A stretch of 64,000 nucleotides of DNA from Tipula vernalis (lineage: Eukaryota; Arthropoda; Insecta; Diptera; Tipulidae), in assembly GCA_958295665.1 (NCBI GenBank), contig OY282558.1, forward strand, positions 50,041,389 to 50,105,388, written 5' to 3'. Each line of letters begins with the position of its first letter. Position 1 is the first letter of the stretch. A program made the position numbers and the translations under genes. Under the pieces are notes generated by a model. It was not told where the DNA came from and did no database searches. It was given only the letters and a program-made list of their open reading frames with translations. This document shows, in pieces, positions 58,600 through 64,000 of this stretch.

Positions 58600-59029
58600 T
58601 TTGATAATTCATTCTATACTTCCGAATCGGTTGCGTCATCTCGAATAGATTTGTTTTCATCTCCAATGAGGTTAACTTTTTTCGAATAGCAAAACTTTGC
58701 GAAGTGGCCTTTATGTTTACATTTGTCACATGTTTTTTGATAAGCTGGACAAGATTTTCTGCCGTGAATTGTGCCACAATGTTTACAGTTCCACACTCGG
58801 CTTTTATTCACCTTCTCGCTCACTGAACTGTTTTTTGATGTATTTTCGTCAGGAACGTAGCTACCTGAATAGATTCTGTTTTTTTATTCAGTTGCGCAGC
58901 CTCAGCAAACCATTTGTACTGCTGCATGAAATTTTTCCACGTGATCGGCATCGGTCCATTTATATTTAAGAATTTCGGTGGTCTCAAAAAACTTGCACCG
59001 GCATTTGCGTTTTCTTCATCACCAGCCAT
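58600..59029 (-). pseudogene. Element A gag with double zinc knuckle
   Basis: Starts MAGDEENANAGASFLRPPKF at 59029, with PMPITWKNFMQQYKWFAEAA. After a large loss of capsid, two Cys-rich knuckles appear: CKHCGTIHGRKSC and CDKCKHKGHFAKFCYSKK (CCHC). The gag is far too short, so most of the capsid is deleted. A protease between gag and RT is not readable. Confidence 0.8.
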
Positions 59030-59216
59030 CTTTATTTCGTTGTTAATAAAAGAAACGTATTTTGCTTTTTTTCCATTATATACAATGTTGGTTTTCGTGA
59101 GAAACTTTGTATAAAAACTTGAAAATGACGATATTATCAGTTTATTTTTATATTTTGCACTATTAAAATTTAAATAATAACTCCGATGATTCCCGATTAA
59201 TTTTTATTTATTTTAT

Positions 59217-59229
59217 ACTTCTGACACCA
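59217..59229 (-). promoter_or_regulatory. Element A primer-binding site
   Basis: Minus strand TGGTGTCAGAAGT directly inside the right LTR. It suits the 3' end of an insect tRNA-Leu (...ACTTCTGACACCA), from memory. Confidence 0.7.
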
Positions 59230-59360
59230 TGTAGAAACATCATTGCTGAAGACGTAAAGCAAAGTGCTCTTTCTTTATTATTTCAGTTTACACTTCTCTA
59301 GTACTATGTTTACAATGTTACTATACAGCACAATTATTATTCAGCGCTTTCAGCGTGATA
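59230..59360 (-). repeat. Element A 5' LTR
   Basis: 131 bp, TGTAGAAACAT ... GCGTGATA; equals 55623-55746 apart from about seven changes and an inserted CATTGCT-type stretch. Confidence 0.9.
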
Positions 59361-59365
59361 CCATC

Positions 59366-60104
59366 CTTCAAAATCTTCCGTCCCGTAAGAGTTCCGAGAA
59401 AACTTTGAACTTGTTTGCACGTTTTTGGCTCTGTGCACGTTTTTCTTGCAATCAGTTATCACTGTGAACTGTATGCCCTCCAAATATATTCTGAATCTTT
59501 CCAGTGAATATAAAATGGCCAATGTTTCTAATTCAAAACTATGATATTTGGCTTCTGCCGCCGTAGTAGCCCTCGAATAAAATACCGTCGGATGAAATTT
59601 TCCGTCATTTTGCTTCTGCATCAATGCCCCTCCGAATCCATGTGAACTGGCATCGCAGTGCAATTCAGTTTCTCGCTCCGGATGATAAATCGCTAGTATT
59701 GGGCCAGTCATCAGTAATTTCTTCAATTTTTCGAATGCTTCTCGGCATTTTTCGTCAAAAATAAAAGGAACGTTTTCCTTCAACAGATTTTGCATCGGGC
59801 GTGCGATTCTCGAGAATTCCGGGACAAACCGACGGAAATACGAAAATAGCCCTAAACATGAATGTACTTCCTTCGCATTTTTCGGCATCGGATATTTTTT
59901 AATTGCCTCAATGTGTGCCTCACTTGGTCTTATTCCTTCCGAAGTAACAGAGTACCCCAAGTGAATGATTTCCGTACAACAAAATTGACATTTCTTCAAG
60001 TTTAGTAGTAAACCTCGTTGTGCCAATCGTCGTAATATTTTCCTCATTAATTTCTTGTGTTCGGCCAGAGTTTCCGTTGCCAACAATATATCGTCCATAT
60101 AAAT
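59366..60104 (-). pseudogene. Element B RT thumb and RNase H
   Basis: The minus-strand frame from 60098 reads MDDILLATETLAEHKKLMRK, KCQFCCTEIIHLGYSVTSEG, then RNase H HCDASSHGFGGALMQKQNDG and EAKYHSFELETLAILYSLER, FTVITDC. After FTVITDC the expected text is lost and the frame runs into element A. The integrase is missing. The active-site Tyr codon lies just before the nested insertion. Confidence 0.88.
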
Positions 60105-60451
60105 AATAATAAGCGTGTTTTTTTATTAGCTCCGGATAGCTGCTATCCGGAGCAGCTAATTTTCTGTTATAAAACTTATGTTTGACAAGCTATTTATACA
60201 TATAAATAATTTATTTAAAATTAATCTATAATTTTTAATTCAACTTTTTAAGTAAAATCCTATAAAAAAATATTTAGCTCTACTTATTTATCTGGAGCTG
60301 CTATCCGGAGCTGCTATCCGGAGCAAAGGGAAATTTGAAATATTTTTGATTTTTGTACAACCCTAATTGTGGCAAACTTCATTTTGGTTTAAAAATTTTG
60401 ATAGATGTCAAATTCAAATGTCATATGGTTGTATGACATTTCTTCCAAATA

Positions 60452-60580
60452 AAAAATCATCGGGAGATTGATGAGGAATACGTTAAAGTAGAAGCTGCAA
60501 AAATATTTTTAAAAGCTGGAAAGCAAAACGATAATCGAAATGCATCATTGTCGGAAGGTGACGAAGATGAAGATAAATAA
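60452..60580 (+). pseudogene. Orphan C-terminal coding stretch inside the nested element
   Basis: The plus strand reads IKNHREIDEEYVKVEAAKIF, then LKAGKQNDNRNASLSEGDED and EDK before TAA. About 37 codons with an acidic tail, like the C end of a larger protein. The source could be the lost transposase of the element or a captured host exon. No start or upstream exon is visible. Confidence 0.35.
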
Positions 60581-61190
60581 TATTTTGATGAAATGGACAT
60601 GCCTGGTACAAAAGTCAAGTCGATTCAAAACAAAGAATTAATGTACGTATTCTACGTATATGTGAAGACACACCTTAATATCACATAAATTTGAACCCCA
60701 ATTCGGCATATTATGATCCAAAACACGTTCTATGAGGGATATTACTGATCCAAAATCACATCCTATTCTCGAATTCCACATCCGTTTTCCACATGCGGAC
60801 ATCTGTCAAAATGCATCAAAACGTTCGGAAATTTTAATTCGTATATAAAACACTTGATACATGGCCATTTTCCTATATGGAGAATTTCTTCCACCTGCTT
60901 ATACCCATTCGGAAATATTCCCTTAGTACCAAAAAAATTCAATTTTTATGAATTTTGACTGATGTCCACATGTGGAAAATGGATGTGGAATTCGAGAATA
61001 GGATGTGATTTTGGATCAGTAATATCCCTCATAGAACATGTTTTGGATCATAATATGCCGAATTGGGGTTCAAATTTATGTGATATTACGCTGTGTCTTC
61101 ACATATACGTAGAATACGTACAGTAACTTTTTGTTTTGAATCGATTTGACTTTTGTACCAGGCATGTCCAGTTCATCAAAATATTATTTG
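60575..61190. repeat. Long inverted repeat, ~235-bp arms
   Basis: The left arm (60575-60815) includes CATGCCTGGTACAAAAGTCA, ATTCGGCATATTATGATCCA and GATCCAAAATCACATCCTAT. The right arm (60950-61190) is their near-exact complement, separated by a ~135-bp loop. It resembles a foldback MITE lying inside the larger element. Confidence 0.88.
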
Positions 61191-61192
61191 GC

Positions 61193-61452
61193 TAGTATTG
61201 GTTTTAGCTGTCTCACTCAAAGTGGCGCCATTTATTTCTGGATGTGGAAATATTAATAACTAAAAATCGCTGTTTATTTAATTTAAAAAAAATTAAATCT
61301 TCCTTTTCCAAAATTTGCAAACATAATACACAATTGAATAAATATTAGTAAATTTTATTTCATTTCTATTTTAATTTAAAAAAAAATTAAATCTTCCTTT
61401 TCCAAAATTTACCACCGTCGCCTGTCAAGTGAGACAGCTAAAACCAATCCGT
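61193..61452. repeat. Small MITE-like element inside the nest
   Basis: Ends ATTGGTTTTAGCTGTCTCACT (about 61198-61218) and AGTGAGACAGCTAAAACCAAT (about 61433-61453) are inverted copies. The interior repeats AAATTAAATCTTCCTTTTCC twice in direct orientation (about 61293 and 61385). It lies next to the long inverted repeat. Confidence 0.7.
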
Positions 61453-61669
61453 GCCCCTCAACAATCACCCGATGATTTTTAGATAGTTTTATTCCGATTT
61501 TTTATTCGGAAGAAATGTCATACAACTGCATGAAGTTAGGTAAAATTTTAGTTTTTTGTTTAATAGCGACACATGTGTATAATAGCAAAACTTTCAATAC
61601 AAATTTCCCATGAGCTCCCGATAGCTTGCTATCCGGAGCTAATAAAAAAACACGCTCAATTTCACCCTT

Positions 61670-62270
61670 TTATAGAAAATTTTTGAAAATTATATTTAAA
61701 AATCGTTGAAAGATCGCTGGCGCATTCTTCAACCCAAAAGGCATGCGACGATATTCGTATTGTCCATGCGGTTTTACAAAAGCGGTGAATTTACGCGATC
61801 GCGGTGACACGCGTACCTGGTGAAACCCGCTTTTCAAATCCAGCAACGTAAAATATTTTTTTTCCCCTAAATATTCGACGCAGTCATCAATCAAAGGCAG
61901 CGGATAATTGTCCCTTATCGTTAATTTGTTAAGAGCGAGATAGTCTACGCACAATCTGGTGCTTGTGAATCGCTTGGCGTAATTATCCCTTCTTTGATCA
62001 TATCGCAAATTTTCTTCTGAACCTTAATCTTTTCCACTTAAGCTAAACGTCGTGGTGCATGGTGAAACGGTACATCCGAAGTCAAATGAATATCCATCTC
62101 ATAGTCGAACGGTTCTACCTCAATATCCTTTGGTACCATATAATTCTCTTCGATTATTTGTTTGACCTCAACGTAATCAATCGCCTCTAAACTCTTGTTT
62201 ATTTCTAGGATTGGTTCATCTCTAACAATATCAACGGCAAATATTTGTGGTTAATCGAATTCAGGGCTTA
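61670..62270 (-). pseudogene. Element B RT fingers and palm
   Basis: The minus-strand frame 62008-61670 includes CVDYLALNKLTIRDNYPLPL, KKYFTLLDLKSGFHQVRVSP and YRRMPFGLKNAPAIFQRFLN. Upstream, to about 62270, the connection region reads FDYEMDIHLTSDVPFHHAPR and MIKEGIITPSDSQ after frame changes. Together with 59366-60104 it makes one RT split by the nested element. Confidence 0.88.
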
Positions 62271-62363
62271 GACCCTCCTCAATAAAAGTAAGACTTAGGT
62301 TATCCCCGGGATTTCTTTGCGGTGTAGCCTTTTCCATCACTGGCTTAATTGGCCTCAAAACAT

Positions 62364-62736
62364 TCATTTGTGCAGTTGCTTATTCAAAATTAAATCAGGT
62401 ACACGGGGATACGTTCCATTTTGGACAACATTCTTTTTATTTAAAAGCAAAAGTTTCAATCGGTCATACATTATTGTCTTCGACTGGACCAGCTTGATAT
62501 TAAAAATTTCCAAAAAATCTCTTTCTAAAATGATGTCCCCCCCCCCCCCCTCCCGGTGCCGCATTACGTTGTATAGTCGCATGACCTGCTTTCGAAGCTG
62601 GTACGTTTGCCGCCGCTGCCCGTGCGTTTCGTCGTGCCGTCGCCTCAGCCACTTTATCTGCAGCCTCCTTGCATGCTGCGTCCTCAATTTTGGGTCCATA
62701 ACGGGGTCTCAATGCACCGCAAACAATTAACTTCAC
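62364..62736 (-). pseudogene. Element B gag/protease-linker remnant
   Basis: The minus strand from the ATG at 62736 reads MKLIVCGALRPRYGPKIEDA and an Ala-rich stretch, then a G/C run (plus-strand C run near 62538-62550). After a frame change it reads FLEIFNIKLVQSKTIMYDRL and LLLLNKKNVVQNGTYPRVPD, text normally found just before RT in gypsy. Most of gag is missing. Confidence 0.6.
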
Positions 62737-62771
62737 AATTTCAATATTTGCTCTGATCCCACATTTGAAGT

Positions 62772-62900
62772 TGTAAAGTCGTCAGAATGTTGCAAATTAT
62801 TATCAATTGAAACAACAGCTGATTTCGAAATTAGCAATAAACTTTATTCAAGCCTTATATATATGTATATTGGTTTTTTTTCTTTATTTTTTCAATATCT
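62772..62900 (-). repeat. Right (5') LTR of element B, MITE-free
   Basis: TGTAAAGTCGTCAGAATGTT matches 54875 onward, with an extra ATT, and holds the empty MITE site AAGCCTTATATA at 62851-62862. The outer end is uncertain because similarity fades after about 62880. Confidence 0.65.
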
Positions 62901-64000
62901 ATCCACATAGCATAAATGCTAACCAAAGAATGATTCGAAAAGCATGGCGTCCTCCTTTCTTCTCTTCCTATGCGTACGTGTGAATTCGCCGCCATTTATT
63001 AGTTTACAATCCCAAAAAATATTTTGAATAGTAAAGAAGGAATACTAAATAGAAAATTTAGGGCAGATGAAAAAAACCAAAAAAAAAGTTTTTCATTCCC
63101 CTACAAAATACCTTTTATGGGATTTTTCATTTTGTCTCGAAAATTTTTTCAATTATGTACTGTTTTATTGTTGGATTTAAGGGTTGATGCGGAGGAAAAA
63201 TTAACAGCTGTTACACCAGCCAATTCATATTCCTTAGCTACAAAAACGTTTAATGTAAATGCTGACCTACACAACAACCCCCTAACTCGTGACAATTCCC
63301 GCTGATGCATAGAAAATTTCAATTTAATTATCCATAATTAATTTAGTAGCATTACATTTTAATATTTTTTGATACACTTTAAAATCAAATTATGCAAACT
63401 TTTCAACAAATAATTTTATTCGTGCTGATAAGTGAAACAACAAAGAAAAATTTATATTTGTATATTTCATGACTCAATCGTATATGAAAATTGGTTCACT
63501 TCATATCAACGTTTTTTTTATTTTTATTTTTTTTTTTCAAGAATATTCGATATTACACCACACCCACCGGCGTATATCAAAAATAAACGCTTAACTGCAA
63601 TCTTTCATAAAAAGTAAGATAAACATTTTAGATTTATAAAAATGTTTAAAGCATTATGTAGGATAAAATTTACGTACGTGTAATTAACTATTTTAGTAGG
63701 TAATTGGGTGATATGCTGTATAAAACACATTATCAGGAAAATTACACGTCAGATGTTAGATATTCCAGTAACCTACTAAAAGTTGATATAAGCTTAACAA
63801 TTTGATTAAAATAGAGGCCATATAGGCTTTGAAGCCACCTCGCACTGCGACCTAATTTTGTGATTGGACCCTGCTTAATTAACCGTCCAGTCGATGTTGC
63901 AGTCTTTAGAGGAAAATGGCTGGGCGTTCCGCTGATTCCGGTTCCATGTCGCTAAAGTGGCATCCGTCTGTCGTGATACCTTAGGCGGAAGTGACCTGTG
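62901..64000 (+). other. Intron or unassigned
   Basis: AT-rich, with a GC-richer block at about 63830-64000 that I cannot assign. Two stretches (63182-63255 and 63542-63613) have splice-like borders but incompatible phases (see rejected). Confidence 0.4.

Larger units (their letters stand above)
55623..59360 (-). mobile_element. Gypsy element A, inserted in element B
   Basis: A 3.7-kb gypsy (Mag-like, from memory) on the minus strand. Its LTRs are 124 and 131 bp, and CCATC target duplications flank it at 55618-55622 and 59361-59365. The LTRs differ by about seven substitutions plus a 7-bp indel, so it is younger than its surroundings but not recent. The primer site lies at 59217-59229. Gag, RT, RNase H and integrase are in order. 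Its insertion cut element B near the end of RNase H. Confidence 0.93.
60105..61655. mobile_element. Nested inverted-repeat transposon splitting element B RT
   Basis: About 1.55 kb with terminal inverted repeats GCGTGTTTTTTTATTAGCTC then CGGATAGC. Each end also has an internal palindrome GGATAGC-GCTATCC. It sits exactly between the RT fingers (61670-62008) and the YMDD box (60098). Second-layer inverted arms share GTATGACATTTCTTCC near 60432 and its complement near 61510. I could not fix the target duplication. Confidence 0.8.

Noticed and set aside
63182..63255. Possible host exon 9 (VDAEEKLTAVTPANSYSLAT) after an AG and before GTAAAT
   Set aside because: It would need phase 2 at its start, but exon 8 ends in phase 1. 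The acceptor lacks a clean pyrimidine tract and the end phase does not fit any neighbour.
63542..63613. Possible 72-bp exon with TTTTTTTTTCAAG acceptor and AAAAA|GTAAGA donor
   Set aside because: Good splice borders and an open frame (IFDITPHPPAYIKNKRLTAI), but the required phase 2 does not match exon 8. An unseen exon would be needed between them.
1..64000. tRNA, rRNA and CRISPR-like structures
   Set aside because: The only tRNA-like matches are retrotransposon primer sites. The short regular repeats are satellites with no distinct spacers.

Overview
This is a eukaryotic, AT-rich genomic window. It looks like an insect, and a fly or midge is most likely, judged from the exon style, homopolymer-rich introns and transposon families; the sequence alone does not give the species. 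Its backbone is one plus-strand protein-coding gene. I can follow eight internal exons: 1007-1500, 41898-42072, 42136-42421, 42498-42856, 51340-51495, 51561-52131, 52276-52388 and 52628-52909. All splice junctions are GT-AG and all phases agree, giving about 812 continuous codons. Both ends of the gene lie outside the window. The product is a long, mostly disordered Ser/Pro/Asn-rich protein with polyproline and SH3-type motifs. I do not recognise it by name.

Almost everything else is intronic. The first intron is about 40.4 kb (1501-41897) and is a dense nest of transposable elements. It holds a degenerate minus-strand gypsy relic (2400-5860) and fragments of an unnamed protein family and a Penelope-like RT (6061-6990). 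A minus-strand gypsy with recognisable LTRs and a tRNA-Trp-type primer site follows (7604-17695), interrupted by a RNase H-bearing LINE with a 13-bp target duplication (12209-17216). Next come a jockey-type LINE fragment, a Charlie-like hAT MITE, and a plus-strand BEL/Pao element (21791-27144) carrying a foldback element with a 5-bp duplication (25440-26763). The rest comprises a LOA-type RT fragment, a broken small secreted-protein gene on the minus strand (29131-29671), two Helitron parts, a short gypsy with LTRs (about 32980-35438), and a plus-strand gypsy pol relic (38594-41028).

The second large intron (42857-51339) holds a GC-rich 15-bp minisatellite (about 43440-43650). Directly after it is a satellite array of about 32 units in two length classes, 173 and 141 bp (43669-48950), with higher-order duplications. 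Weak retrotransposon gag relics follow.

The intron after 52909 is open at the window end. It carries a minus-strand gypsy (element B, 54875 to about 62900) that was invaded at least three times. A second, younger gypsy (element A, 55623-59360, 5-bp duplication CCATC) sits in its RNase H/3' region. A PIF/Harbinger-like MITE (54958-55384) sits in its left LTR, and the right LTR preserves the empty site. A three-layer nest of inverted-repeat elements (about 60105-61655) splits its reverse transcriptase.

Most transposon coding strands oppose the host gene, as expected if sense-oriented insertions in introns are selected against. I found no bacterial-style operon, CRISPR, tRNA or rRNA.
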